Assembly (NCBI GenBank): GCA_965153455.1
Contig: OZ234504.1
Location: forward strand, 8,742,001 to 8,806,000
Origin: Sphagnum compactum
Lineage: Eukaryota; Bryophyta; Sphagnopsida; Sphagnales
Length of the DNA: 64,000 bases
Reading direction: 5' to 3'
Shown piece by piece: positions 35,001 through 47,164 of the stretch (position 1 is the first letter of the stretch; each line of letters begins with the position of its first letter). The notes beneath the pieces are model-generated. The model was not told where the DNA came from, did no database searches, and saw only the letters and a program-made list of their open reading frames with translations. Both the position numbers and the translations under genes were made by a program.

Positions 35001-35755
35001 AAATGTAAACACTTATTGTGTAATTATTTTGAAATTAATTACTCAAAAATGATGTTAACATTATTTTCATATTTCAAGATTTTCATACATTAAAAGTTTA
35101 ATTGCAATAACCTATGAGATTTTATAATCAATTTATAATTATGTGCTTCACATGTGAAATTAATTTAATATGAAATTACATAGTTACATAATGTACATTG
35201 ATTACATTAATTAATTTATAGCATAATTACATAATTTAGCTACTATAATAAAATACATTTTTATTTTATTTTGGAATATGTTTTTTGAGCCAATGTAATG
35301 TGTTCAAATTTGATAATAAAATAATATTTTATGAAACTGAATACATGTTATTCAAAAAATTCATAAATGAAATTCATTTTATTAAGAAACCGTATAATTA
35401 AACTTATATTTTAATTAATGGCATAAATCATAATATCAAAATACATGTTATGTATTGACATGATTTGGAATTCAAGTTAAATCAAATACCAAAGTTAATA
35501 AATTAAATTTAACTAATATTTAATATTTGAATCTATAACCCAAATCTAAATTTTAAACTAGTAATTTTAATTTTTGAAAAAAATATTCATAATAAATTTA
35601 TGTATCATTTTGAAATTTAATGAGATGCTCATGATTTTCACATGTTGCGATGGTAAAACTAACAATTCATAGGTGTGTCAATTATAATTTAATGTGCTTG
35701 CATTAAAATTATGTCATTTTATGAAAGAAGGGAAGATCAATCCTAATATATATTA
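32096..35755. other. AT-rich intergenic DNA
   Basis: No coding family, RNA gene or ordered array was recognised. 34900-35750 is particularly AT-rich. Mirror-image short frames at 33512-33734 on both strands are composition effects. Confidence 0.45.
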
Positions 35756-36143
35756 ATGTGGCATGTGCCATTGGCCCAAGTGTTACCACATCCTCAACTG
35801 GTTTTTCTTTCCAAACTTGGTTTTTTGGAATTTATTTGAATTTTCAGCACTAGAAATCACTTAAAAATCAATATTTCCCACATTTTGAATCCAAATCTTA
35901 CCAAATAAATTCCATTAAATCTTGCTCATCAAGATCTTTCCAACAACACCAAAGGCACATTCCAATCATTCAATATTCAAGAAATTTTGCACCACAAGTC
36001 CAAATGTCATGGAACCAAGCCCATGCACAGCTCCTCATCAATAGCTTTCCAAAGACACCAAGAACATGATCCAAAGCCTCCCAGTTTAATGGATCTCATG
36101 ACTTCAAAACAAGACAAAACAAACTACCTACCTTCATAGATGG
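35756..36143 (-). repeat. Dispersed repeat R2, copy B
   Basis: Reverse-complement partner of 16069-16502. It begins with TGTGGCATGTGCCATTGGCC and ends with ACTACCTACCTTCATAGATG. It lacks the 44-bp segment of copy A. Confidence 0.75.
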
Positions 36144-36726
36144 ATTATTCATTAGTCATCTCCACAAAAATGCCATTCAATCTTTGCAGCAAAAACAATA
36201 TTTTCCTTCAATTACTCTATCGCATTTGTTGTATGTTATATTATTAGTTATTATCATCATCCATTAAATATTCCACAATGTGTTGTTGTGCACTTTGCTA
36301 ATTTACAACAATGATAAGCACCATTGTATTAAAACATATATTATCACCTCTTCAAGGTTTGCAACTTGTGATGGTTTATGTTGCTTCCTTTTGCTTGTGG
36401 GAACTTTTTTTCACCTTTTGTACACTTTCCACCAACCCTAGCTTGCCTTACCCACAAAAAGACATTATTCCATTTTTACAAGTTTTATTTTGATCAACAA
36501 TTATACCAATCCAAACATATCTATTCTTGACAGTATATGAACTTGTAAGCATGCATGAAAAAAGAGGAATTGAAAGAGGTGTGACATGGGGAAAAAAAGA
36601 ATGGTAAAGGTAATATCAAGGCATGGAATGTACATGATGCATAAACCTAACAAAGTGTTGAACATTGCCACAAAATCAAAAGCCCGTTGATGCCCAATTA
36701 ATTATGTCGACGCTCATTTACACCAT
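36144..36726. other. AT-rich intergenic DNA
   Basis: No signal recognised. The frame at 36311-36493 has no motif. Confidence 0.5.
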
Positions 36727-36871
36727 CACTACATTACAACAAAAGGTGTCCATGTACATCAAGTAATTACACTGGATTTTGAGTGAATTCACTTGTTGTA
36801 ATGAATGGGGACCAGTGAAGAAGCAGTGAATTCACTGGTCTAGTGAACTGCACCCACATTTTGTAGTAGTG
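36727..36871 (+). mobile_element. CACTA-like miniature element, copy 1 (145 bp)
   Basis: Left end CACTACATTACAACAAAAGG then TGTCC; reversed right end CACTACTACAAAATGTGGGT. Internal AGTGAATTCACT-type words repeat. Two further copies of the same family are at 52069 and 53356. CACTAC ends are those of the plant CACTA (En/Spm) superfamily. The 3-bp duplication expected for that group is not evident. Confidence 0.75.
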
Positions 36872-37762
36872 CTATCAATGTTGAAGTGCCAACACAAACT
36901 ATTATTCCAACACAAACATATGAAGATATTCATTTTTCCTTTTCTCACCTTGAACATTAGTAATCTACTTGAAAGGCTTCTACATTGCTTGAATCACTTG
37001 ACAATCAAAGTGGTAGTAATAGAGATCAATATTAATTTAACTTACTTTGGCTTGTTGAACATCTCTTCAATAAGGATATCAAAAGTGTGATCCTAAATTA
37101 TGGCTTGGGAAGTAATAGGAATCTCTCTTGCATTTACGAAAAAATTCCTCGCAACAAAACTCATGTATTGATTGCTCCAAGGACACAAAGTCCAAGTGTC
37201 ACAAAGATTGAATTCCAAAAACAATTTATACCTTTCTTGTAAAATTTATTGATATCTTCTTGGAAAATGTTGAACTTTTTGGATTCCATTAATTCAAAAT
37301 ATCCACATTTTTCAAGCTTTAAAAGCACCACAACAATATGAAACGCCACAAATCACCATCTCCCTTGCACCTAACATTGTTTTACTTCATCATTATTCAT
37401 TTGTTTTTTATATTTCATCTCCTACCTTCTCCACCCCCCTCACAAAAGCTCTCACAAATTATGCATGGTGGAAAGAACTTTTTTCCAAATTTAAAAAAAA
37501 AAAAGTTAGGTTCATAGATTCATCAATAGGCGTGAAAGGTTTTATAATTAAGTAGGACCAACACAAATTAAAAAACAATTTTTATGTTATATAAACTATG
37601 AAGCATACAAAAGAACTAAATTAAATAATAAAATTAAAAAATGAGTAATGAAATTCATTATGAAACTACATAATTATGTGATAATGGCTTGATTCATGAA
37701 ATTCAAAATAGGTCTTTATTTATATTTTTTGCAATGACATTATTTGTCATCACAAAAAACGG
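36872..37762. other. AT-rich intergenic DNA
   Basis: Nothing recognised. Small open frames on both strands lack motifs. Confidence 0.5.
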
Positions 37763-37833
37763 TGGTCAAATGGTTAATGCCTTGAATTGTGATTGAAGAA
37801 GTGAAAGTTTAATCTTCATTTTTGACATATTGT
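37763..37833 (+). other. tRNA-like sequence, possible SINE head or decayed tRNA gene
   Basis: TGGTCAAATGG (37763-37773) fits the internal A-box consensus TRGYNNARNNG exactly. About 44 nt on, GTTTAATCT (37807-37815) resembles the B box GWTCRANNC with changes explained by C-to-T mutation. The piece between (TTAATGCCTTGAATTGTGAT) resembles the D-arm and anticodon arm of Ser/Leu-type tRNAs. No acceptor stem pairing survives, so it is not a working tRNA. Confidence 0.4.
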
Positions 37834-39594
37834 GATCATGATTTACATAAGTAAAAATAGTCATGATTTTGTTGCAAGAATGCACAATAAACATAAATAG
37901 TAGGTATGTAATGTAATTAACTAGGTAGGTAGGTAAGTAGGCCAAGTGGTCAAATCATTGATTATCACGTGTAATAATTAATATAAAGGGATTAAGTATT
38001 GATATAAGAAATTTATTTTAAATTTTAAAATAAAAGTCTTACCATGTCAACTAGCACCTCAGTCATTTCAATCATCTTAATCAACATGGACTCAATTAAG
38101 TTTTTGGCATAAATGACTAGTCCATTTTGACTAGGGTTAAATTTTCCACTATCTACTATGGTTGAATTTTTAATCAACAAACAACACAAAAGCCATGATT
38201 TGTAGTAATGTTTACATATAGGATGATATCACACATATTTACATCTAACGCATGGATGTTTGTTGTTCAAACTCCTTCATAACTTACAACAAATATAACA
38301 AGGCATAAGAATTTCGGTATTTTGAAACTTGGTATGATAAAAGTCGTGATTCACAAGATGAAATCAAAGGCTACTAAAAAGTTTATCATGAATATTTACA
38401 ACATGGTCAATGGACAAGTTGTCACTTTTGATTATTAGTATCAAAAGGAACTTATGAACCATCATACCCAAAAAAAGGTTTTGAACCTAATCAATTTGTT
38501 TTAGAGGATGTGTCATATGTTAATTGTTTTTTTCTAGTGTTTTCGTGTTTATGATGTGGTTACCATTGGGCAACATGTAATCCGTCAAATATATGTGTTT
38601 TCTTTAGTTGGTCATCATCCCAATGTTGTTTAATCTTCATCAAGTTCACAACTTGCCAAACCACAAAATTTTCAAAGTCAACAACCATGTCTTCCGTCAA
38701 GATTGAATTCTTCTTTTCTAAGATGGTTCACAACCCATTTGTAATACAATCCTCACATTCCAAATGTTTATGCAAGTATATTAGTATACCTTTTTGTAAA
38801 CCAAGTTTTAATTCACCTAGATTTGCATATGGTTTTGTTTGTCCTTAGTTCTAAAGTCTTCAAACCTCCCCTTTTTTCAAGTTTTCAATTTATTCTACTT
38901 TTGTAACCTTAGGGTGTTTTCACATAGTTAACATGGACCAACCTTGCCCATGTGACCTTACTATGATGGATTAGTTAAAAACAATGGGAATGCTTCTTGA
39001 ATGCTTGCCAAAATGACATGGTAGATTGGGATTAGTTATAAAAGGTGGTGGATTAAAATCCATTGTTTTGTATTGGTAAAAAAATTCATTATTTTGTCAT
39101 GACATATATTATACTGTTATGTAAAGGTGTGGATAATTATTGTGCATGATTATGTCATTTTGAAGGCATTTTAAAATTAAAAAAAACTAGTTATAGTATT
39201 TTAGATGTGTTTTATAATAATTTATATTCATTAAATTCAATTCAAATTGTTCCACATGCTTCCATAATATATGAAAAATGGCATCATATAATGATATTCT
39301 AAAGACTTGCAACATTATAGAATTTTGGACATTAAAACATGAAAACCCAAGCACTAATTGCACTTGTCAAGTGATTCTTGTTAATGTGTACACATTCATA
39401 TGTCAATTGTTGTCAAGTAGATGTTTATGTTTTTCCTCAAATGGATAGACCTTTCTTATATATGATCATAGTCAATATTAAAATTAATGTACTAAAGGTA
39501 ATCCACCAATTTTATCTTAAGCAAGTACTAAAATGATAAGATAAATGAGAAAATTGAAAAGTTATCATTGATATTTAATGAAGTGAACACTATA
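37834..39594. other. AT-rich intergenic DNA
   Basis: A short TAGGTAGGTAGGTAAGTAGG run lies at 37921-37940, like the R3 core but without R3 ends. Otherwise nothing recognised. Confidence 0.45.
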
Positions 39595-39672
39595 AGTGAG
39601 CATGAATCTCTTGTGCAACAAGTGAGCATGAATATTTTATGTAGCAAGTAAACGTGAGTATCTTATGCAAAA
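39595..39672. repeat. 26-bp tandem repeat, three units
   Basis: Units start at 39595 (AGTGAGCATGAATCTC), 39621 (AGTGAGCATGAATATT) and 39647 (AGTAAACGTGAGTATC). Confidence 0.75.
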
Positions 39673-40440
39673 AGTGGGTCTTGACATTCTTGATATTCTT
39701 ATGCCTTCAACCATAATTAAAGTTGTTGAACATATTCAAACTACATTTTGAGAAAACATGATTTGGTTGATTCATACATGGAGATTGATAAGAAAACATT
39801 TTCAACATGGATCTTTTAGGAAACAAATTAATTGGAAGCGGCTACAAATTTGTCAAGTGCAACTCCTCAAGTAATCCTCTCATAATGTCCAAGATGTCAT
39901 TGTATTTATTCAAATTCCTACAAGTCATACTTCGGGTTTGGACAACTCAATGGTAGTAGTATTTAGACCCTTTAGTGTTCATGTGATTATTCTTCAACAT
40001 TTTCTTCATAGTTTCATATGACTTGTTCAAGCTTATTATGTTCCAACTTCTCACAAAAATCTCAACTTGCAATCATTATTAATTTGTAGTGTACAAGAAC
40101 ACCTAGTGTTTCTAATGCATATAGCTCCACTTGTCATGCTCCTTTCCCCAAAATAAAAAGAATATGCATGTTTGCCATGTAACCATCACACAAAAAAAAC
40201 CATTTAAACAAATTATAGTTAGATGTTCGCCATGCTCCTCAACCCCCCCCCCTCCCCCCCCCCCAAATTAAACCGATTTCTCATGCACCATCACATTATA
40301 TATATAAACCATGTACTCCGTAAAGAAAACAATCTAAGCCTTTTGAACCCATGTTGGCTCACCTCATTGGTCAAGGAATTTTGTTTTCTCAATTTGTTCA
40401 TCACCATTTTTGGCATTACAATGTAAAAACTATGGGACAT
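39673..40440. other. AT-rich intergenic DNA with a C run
   Basis: A nearly pure C tract of about 22 bp lies at 40243-40264. No gene was recognised. Confidence 0.5.
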
Positions 40441-40960
40441 AAGGACTGAACCCATTGTAAAGCATAAGGTGAAAGTTATCATGACCCTACACATACATAG
40501 ACCACAACGCTTAAGAGTTAGTGTGTCATATTTCCTTTTCCTCTTTGATGTGCACCATATAAAATGAAAACTTTCACAAAGGTGGTTTAGTCATGATTTG
40601 GAACATGTACAAATATTGTTAGGTGAACATGATGTTCAATGGAAAAAAAACAATAATGGTTGAATTTGCATCAAATCTCCAACAATTAGTAGTTATGTGT
40701 AAAGTGAAGTTACATAAGGTGAAAGGATTAAAAAAAAAGTGGCATGAGACAAAAGGATAAATAAGTTCAACCCCACATTTTGGGAATATCCCCACCTTGG
40801 GGCTTAACCTATTGTAAAACATGAAACAAAAGGTTATCATGATCCTAAACATCTATTGATCATCAAGTTTAGGGGGTGAGGACTAATATGTTTATCCTTT
40901 AAGAGTGTGAAGGATCTTATATGCCTTATTTATTCCTTCTTTCTTATAAGAAGGTGTTAA
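40441..40960 (+). repeat. Mixed block: R1 tail fragment, R4 copy 2, then R1 copy 2
   Basis: 40448-40490 (CCCATTGTAAAGCATAAGG then TGAAAGTTATCATGACCCT) resembles 40803-40847 and the R1 tail. 40520-40715 is R4 copy 2. 40768-40950 is R1 (CCCCACATTTTGGGAATATC, CTATTGTAAAACATG) without the insertion seen in copy 1. The order suggests R1 and R4 may be parts of one larger element. Confidence 0.6.
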
Positions 40961-41214
40961 GGGTGAACAATAGAATTGTTGTAGCCTTGCTATAGTTATT
41001 ATGGTAATAGGTAATTAGGAAATTATTTAGGTAAGGTAAGGTTGACTTTGCCTACCTATATCCCATTGATGAAGGAAGGATTGTTGTCAAAGAAATGAGA
41101 TTAAGAGAGAGAAAATAGGATTTGGCTTTGTAATAGCTACCACCTACCGCAATAGTGGTTAGCTACCTAAGGGGGGGAGAAGATTTCAAATATGTGTAGT
41201 TTTTTTTATGTGTG

Positions 41215-41216
<2 letters not shown>

Positions 41217-41252
<36 letters not shown>
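41217..41252. repeat. (TG)n microsatellite
   Basis: About 17 uninterrupted TG units. The longest dinucleotide run in the window. Confidence 0.95.
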
Positions 41253-41253
<1 letters not shown>

Positions 41254-41319
41254 TTTGGACTGTTGGCAATTGAAAGTTTTTTGTCCCACACAAATTGGTT
41301 ATAATAGGAATGTTTAAAA

Positions 41320-41930
41320 TAATTTGACAAAACCAACCATGGGTAAATTAACAATAGTTAAGTTTATGGTTAAATTTAATAAGGAAAAATAAATAATATG
41401 TTAAAAATAAATATAGTTAACTTAGTTATGCTTATAGTAACCATGGTTAAATTCATTATGGCAAAACCAACAATGGCCTAACTAGTAATGTTTAAATTAA
41501 TTATGTTAAACCAAATATTGTTAAATTGACCATGGTTAAACTATTTATAATCATTATATTACTTATGGTTAAACTAGTCATAATTAAACTAATATGGCCA
41601 AAAAAATGATGGAATAATTAATTATGTATAAATGAGTCATGGCTAAATTAAATATGGTTAAACTAACCATGGTTAAAACATATACAATTAAACAAACTAT
41701 GGTTAAACTATAGTTATTGAACATGATTAAATTGACTAGATTATTAGATTAGTTATGGTTAGTTTTAATTTTAATTAAATTTTTCATAGGTAATTGAGCC
41801 ATAATTAATTTCAATATATTCAATTTAACCATAGTTAAATAAACCATATATATAATTAATTTAACAATAATTAATTTGGTCATGATTCAATTAGTTATGA
41901 TTAGCTAACTTCTACATTTTTCAACTTTTT
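41320..41930. repeat. Degenerate GGTTAAACTAAYCATGG array
   Basis: GGTTAAACTA, CATGGTTAAA and GTTAAATTAA words recur about every 14-18 bp. Towards the right end (41825 onwards) the opposite orientation appears (TTTAACCATAGTTAAAT). No coding potential. Confidence 0.7.
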
Positions 41931-43089
41931 TTTAATTAGTCAAACATAGTCAAAATGTTACATGTAATCCTAAGATACCCAACTAGTATTATAATTTATA
42001 GTTGGCCATTTTGACCAAGCCTATTTAATTAGCCCTATTGATTGACATTATCAAACATAACAATGGCTATAAGCTATGTTGGTGCATGGTAAATGCAACC
42101 ATTATTATGCTTGTTAATGTAATGATATTATTTTGTTTTTTAAAGCAGAGTATTAGATATTGATGTTGTAAAAAAAAAATTCCACCTATTGTTTGATTAT
42201 ATATAGACTATTGCACCTCAAGAAGTGGCACATTTGTGGCATAAAAAGGAATAAAAGGCAAATGTTACCAACATCATTTACAAGGTATGAAACTTCAAAA
42301 AATTAGGATTTGAACTTTAGTGTGTCCCTACCCTACTAGTGGAAGTGATCCTAATCACTAACCATTCCATTCAAATTTTGAATGGAATGCACCTATCCCA
42401 CTATAGTGGTTTGGTAGTGGTTTTGGATGTTCATAGTGATTGGGCTCCTATGACAAGGGACATGTCATTACACAACCACCATGCATGCCCAAACCATTAG
42501 CTACATGGAACCAATTTCTAAAGTTTAAATGAGTGGAATGGTCAATTTGGCATTTCCATTCCCCTTATTGATATTTTTTTTTTATGTTTGGCATATTACT
42601 ACTTTCACACTTTAATTCCATAGATTGAGTTACATTGTCATTTGTCATGGTAGGGTGCAATAAGCGCCATGTTCAATATTAAGTGGTGGGATTAATGATG
42701 ATCGTATCATAAATATGACATTATTAGTGACTTTGGAGGCCACCCCTATAAAATTATTCCATGCACTAGCCTAGTGTAATATGCATTGCAAGGTGTTGTT
42801 AAGATTTGGAAATGAATGCAAATCTGATTGTTTTGATGCAAGTGACATACAAGTGATCCTAGGTGCATTTATGGAAAATTACTGCATACAGATGTGGGAT
42901 GCAAATGTTCATTACCTCTAGACTCCAAATGCCAATTGAAAAAGTTTAAATATGTGTGTCATTCATGGAAAGCTACGAGATCTCGAATATCGAAAGTACC
43001 ATCTGATCTAAAAGGTCCATGTGAATGTTTGAACATGTTTTTAGCAAATTTCAAAATATAGGGCTAATGTATATGACAAGTAGAGTCTA
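41931..43089. other. AT-rich intergenic DNA with a 27-bp perfect palindrome
   Basis: At 42363-42389 CATTCCATTCAAA and TTTGAATGGAATG face each other across one base. Neighbouring CCACTATAGTGG and GGAATGG words recall the CACTA-like families, but no element ends could be placed. Confidence 0.5.
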
Positions 43090-43770
43090 TGGCATTAAGG
43101 CTATGTGTAAGTGATTTGACCTTAATGATACAAGCCCAAATGATGCACAAACCTCAAACCTTAATGAAATAAACTTGGTTTAAATGACATAAACCTTAAA
43201 TAAACTTAGTAAAATGTGTCTAATTGACACAAGCCCTTATGAGATGTAGACATGAGTGACATATGTTAAGTGACACATGTGAGGTTTTATTGGCATATGC
43301 TCTAGTGACATATAACACTAGTTAAACCCGTGTGAAAATATAAACTGGAGTGACATAGGTGGAATGAGATGGGCCTTATTGGCATAGGCCATAATGACAT
43401 ATTACATTAAGCCCCCAAGTGTAGTAGGAAACCCATGTGGCATAGGCCTTAATGACATAGGCACTAGTGATGTATTACACCTTAATGACATAGGTTGAAT
43501 GACACATGTTGTAGTGATATAAACCTATGTCCTAGTGATAGAGGATAAGTGAAAGAGGACCTAATGATATAGACCTAGGTCCATGATAGAGGTTGAATGA
43601 CACATGTCATAGTGATATAGACCTATGTCCTAGCGATAAAGTATGATTGAAAGAGGACATAATGATATAGACCTAGGTCCTAGTGATAGAGGTTGAATAT
43701 TACATTTTAGTGACATGGGTTGTAGTGATGTAAACCTAAGTCCTAGTGATAGAGGTTGAATGATACATTA
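43090..43770. repeat. Array of GTGACATAGGCCTTAATGACATAGG-type units
   Basis: The left part (43090-43520) has loose TAATGACATAGG units. The right part (43520-43765) has longer units with CCTATGTCCTAGTGATAGAG followed by GTTGAATGACACATG, recurring at about 43526, 43583, 43622, 43672 and 43734, which suggests a higher-order alternation of about 100 bp. Confidence 0.7.
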
Positions 43771-44788
43771 TTGACGGCATAATTATTGGACCTTTGGTTG
43801 ATTTTGTACTATTTACCATAGTCTAATAGTGTAAAATTACCATAATTAGATTTAGATTTAACTGTTGGAAAAACCATTCTATCCATTGATTTAGGTTGTG
43901 GTTGATTTGATTCATCCATCAAGTGGTAGGTTAGAATGTTTTATAATGTGGGAGTTGGGTACAATTTGAGTTTAACCAAAAAGAATGGAATTTAGGTTGA
44001 ATCTGCAACCTAACTATCTTAATCTAGGAAATAATTATTATAGTAGTGGTAATTGAAAGGAAAAGTGGAAAAAAAAGGATTGAAGCGGTGTAATGTTAGC
44101 CACCATTTACTTATTTGGTGCATGACTACTTGAAGGAATAAGATTCTAGAGTTGGAGATAGGAGGGGGAGAAAGAAATGTTTGTGTTTGTGTATGTGTGG
44201 ATGTTTGTGAGAAAAGGAGAAAAGACTTGAAATAGAGCCACATGGCTACAACAAGGTAGTTCCAGTAGTAGAAGCTATGTGATTCCAATAACAGATGCTA
44301 CAATTGTACTTGGATTTGGTTTTAAATAAGGGTATTGTTTGGGCTTGAATGAAAAAAGGTTTGTTCACACCCTATTGGACATGTCATTGCCTTGCATGTC
44401 GTTTTTCTTGCTTTTATTTGTTGTTGCATGACATACTTAACTTGTTGAAGTTTTATTCATAAGTACAATAGCCCCTTCTCAAGGCATAACTTTGTGATAG
44501 TAGTTCAGAACACATTGCCATTTCTTCCAATAGTCATGTAATGGTGAATCCAATGTCCACCTTAATGATGGGGTAGCACTGATGATATACGGTGATTCCA
44601 TTTAACAATAATATACAAATACGTTTTCACCAATATAATTGTGTTTATGGTGGTTTCAATCATCTTATGATGTTTGAATCCATATATGCATGTTAGATTT
44701 CTCGTGACTAGATCAATGTCTTCAAATGCATCACTTGAGTCTTCGTGGTACAAATACATTTACAAGTAAGTTACCCACGGTCTTAGGG
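43771..44788. other. AT-rich intergenic DNA
   Basis: No signal recognised. A TGTTTGTGTATGTG patch lies near 44180. Confidence 0.5.
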
Positions 44789-45384
44789 CACTATGGGAAA
44801 TTCCACATAATGCACATTTTGTATGACACCTTGCCCATATGTCCATCCCATGCACTTGAAATTTCTTAGGTTTCAATTTAATTCCATTAAAAACTAGCTA
44901 CATTAATTATAGTTGCATGTGACATGCATATAAGCAAATTAAATACTTAAATTTTATTTTTGTACATAATCAATGGTGAACATGCCCACTCACCCTCCAC
45001 TCAAGCATCCAAGAAATGGGCAATGTCATAATTGCCTTCCATTATAAGCCTATACGGTGGAATGACATGAGTCACATTACATTTAATTATGTAATATAGA
45101 AGATGATATAATCATGTTGCCTTTCACTATAATTAATATATCGTATACTAACACAAGCCCCATTCCACTTAAGTAGTCAATAAGGTAGCATTGTCATAGT
45201 TGCCTTCCACTACAATCTATGTATGGTGGAATGGCATGAGCCCCACCCACTTAGATAGACAAGAAGGTGACATTGTCATGTCACTTTCACTACTATGAAT
45301 AGTGGAATCGGGCAAGTCCCATTTCACTCAAATTGGATTTGAATGGAAGTGCATAGTGGTGCTACACCATGTTTCCTAGTAGTG
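44789..45384. mobile_element. Non-autonomous CACTA-like element (about 596 bp)
   Basis: Left end CACTATGGGAAATTCC; reversed right end CACTACTAGGAAACATGG, the classic CACTA terminus. Near the right end, three to four subterminal blocks recur about every 65-70 bp: CCTTCCATTATAAGCC..GGTGGAATGACATGAG, CCTTCCACTACAATC..GGTGGAATGGCATGAG and a third with TTTCACTACTATG. Such subterminal repeats bind the transposase in En/Spm elements. No coding region. Flanking 3-bp duplication is not evident. Confidence 0.7.
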
Positions 45385-46776
45385 TAAGGACAATGACCTT
45401 AAATGAATTGCCACATGACGATTCTAGGAAATTGTCATGACATTTTTCATGGAACACAAAATGGCATAGTTCGACAGTGCTTTTGTGAGTAAATAAGGAA
45501 TTGGCCTGGAGAAGTATATGAAGGTCATGGAAAATATTTTTTTGGTAGACTTAGACGGTTCCCCACAGTACACCAAGCTTTAAAATTTCAAGGGGTTTTC
45601 GGAGTGGTTTGAATGCAAAATTTCATATGCAACCACAAATTTTTTATAATGGTTTGATGTCCTTTATCCACAAAAGGACAATGCACATTGGACCATGAAG
45701 GTGGCAAACTTATGAGAGAAAATTTCATGGTGGGCCAAATTCTTAATGAATTTCTTGAAAAAGAAAGAGAGACTAACACCATGGATGAAAGACGGTGCTC
45801 AAAACTTTTTGGCCCAAATTGGAAGTTGTGGTATGTTATGGATTCCAAACATAACGATTATGCTCCCATTGTTGAGTGGAGACAAGCAAGGTGGTTATGG
45901 TGTGGTGTGCAAGGTGCAAATTGAAAGATTCAATCGCATCCCAAAGATGATTGAATTGGTAGGGTAGACACCCAAGATGGATGATAAGCAGGAAGCACGT
46001 AAGCAACAATTAATGAAAGTTTTGGCATGCCCGTGAGAACATTTAGGTGTCATCAAATTCCTTGCCATCCACGCAAAGACCATGGAGGCATACACATTGT
46101 GGTGGAATGGGGGAACTCTTCAAGAAATGTTGGATTACAACACAAAATACTCCCCCATTATGGATAATTGAACCTTATTACAGCAAGGGGGGCTAAACAT
46201 GGAAGGGCGAACACAATTTGTCACCTTTATACAAAATTGTGTGAAGTTGGCATGGGCATTCATGAACATTATGAATGCAATACATTGTTGTGAAATTTTG
46301 CACAACAACTTGTCCAAGGACAACATTATGTTACATTTTACCAAACAAACCAAATGTTGTGTACATAGGCGTGTGTAATTGGGGTGAAGTTGGGCGCTTA
46401 CAAGAGGTGACGCCATCATGGTATGGGTTTGCAAGGAGTAAGATGCCACCAACGTAAAGAAATGCGTTAGTGGGTTGCCTTAAAAAAAATTGTTTATAGC
46501 AAGTCGGGAACTATAAATTCCCTTTGACAAATGGCCAAGCAACATGCCACAACTTTGAGGTCTAAAACATATTTGGTGGGTAAGTCAACAAATGTCATAT
46601 GGCGTGAAAATTGGGATGCAAAATATTTTGTGGACAATTCAACCAAAATGTGATTTGGGAAAATGATCCATGACATGTATGACCCAAATTCAAATGCATG
46701 AAGAATTGTTCAACATGTTGTGCACACATTAATGAAACTTCCATATAATTGGACTACATTCGACGAATGTTATTGA
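45385..46776 (+). pseudogene. Decayed protein-kinase-like gene
   Basis: A single frame runs from about 45449 to 46350 with eight stops and no frameshift; two or more shifts follow. An N-terminal region of about 130 codons (EKYMKVMENIFLVD, WTMKVANL) precedes the kinase part. Then come a glycine-rich loop, GDKQGGYGVVCKVQIERF, at about 45880-45935; a hinge-like AYTLWWNGGTLQEML; the catalytic loop IHCCEILHNNLSKDNIM at 46281-46332, where the usual Asp is Asn (46307-46309); and VYIGVCNWGEVGRL at 46356-46397, where the DxG-type metal motif has Asn. C-lobe traces (TYLVGKS, IWRENWDAKYF, MIHDMYDPN, LMKLPYNWTTFDEC) end at a TGA at 46774-46776. It resembles atypical kinases with HND and DWG motifs. A link to Crinkler-type kinases is possible but unproven. 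Both Asn changes are G-to-A. Confidence 0.75.
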
Positions 46777-47164
46777 AGGCAACCTTAAATAATTTGTAGT
46801 TGCTACATATGGAATATGGTGTAATTTGCATGATCTTTCAAAAATGACATATTCTGGACTTGTGGATTTTATAAAACCCAAATTTGCGAACAAATCATGT
46901 TGTCATGTGTAATCAAATTTGAAATTTGTGAATCCATATTCTTTAGATGTATTTGAAATTTGTGTCCGAATCTATGTTTTATAATGATGATGGGTTTCTT
47001 ATAAACCTAATGTACAATGATCATTTATAATTTTACACAAGTATTGCCCATTTATTTTTATATTTTTGAATTATGGATGATTGGACTTACCATTGATAAT
47101 GTGCTCCAATAAATGTTCTCATATAATTGATAGACATCAAATAATGAAAAAGAATAAATAAAAA
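46777..47164. other. AT-rich intergenic DNA
   Basis: Nothing recognised between the kinase relic and the next array. Confidence 0.5.

Noticed and set aside
43520-43770. CRISPR-like array
   Set aside because: Repeats are imperfect and touch without unique spacers; the context is plant-like satellite DNA.
44019-44288. 89-codon minus-strand frame
   Set aside because: Low-complexity, with THTQTQT from a TG-rich patch; no motif.
45688-45924. 78-codon plus-strand frame in the kinase relic
   Set aside because: It is a shifted shadow; the kinase motifs are in the neighbouring frame that passes through GDKQGGYGVV.
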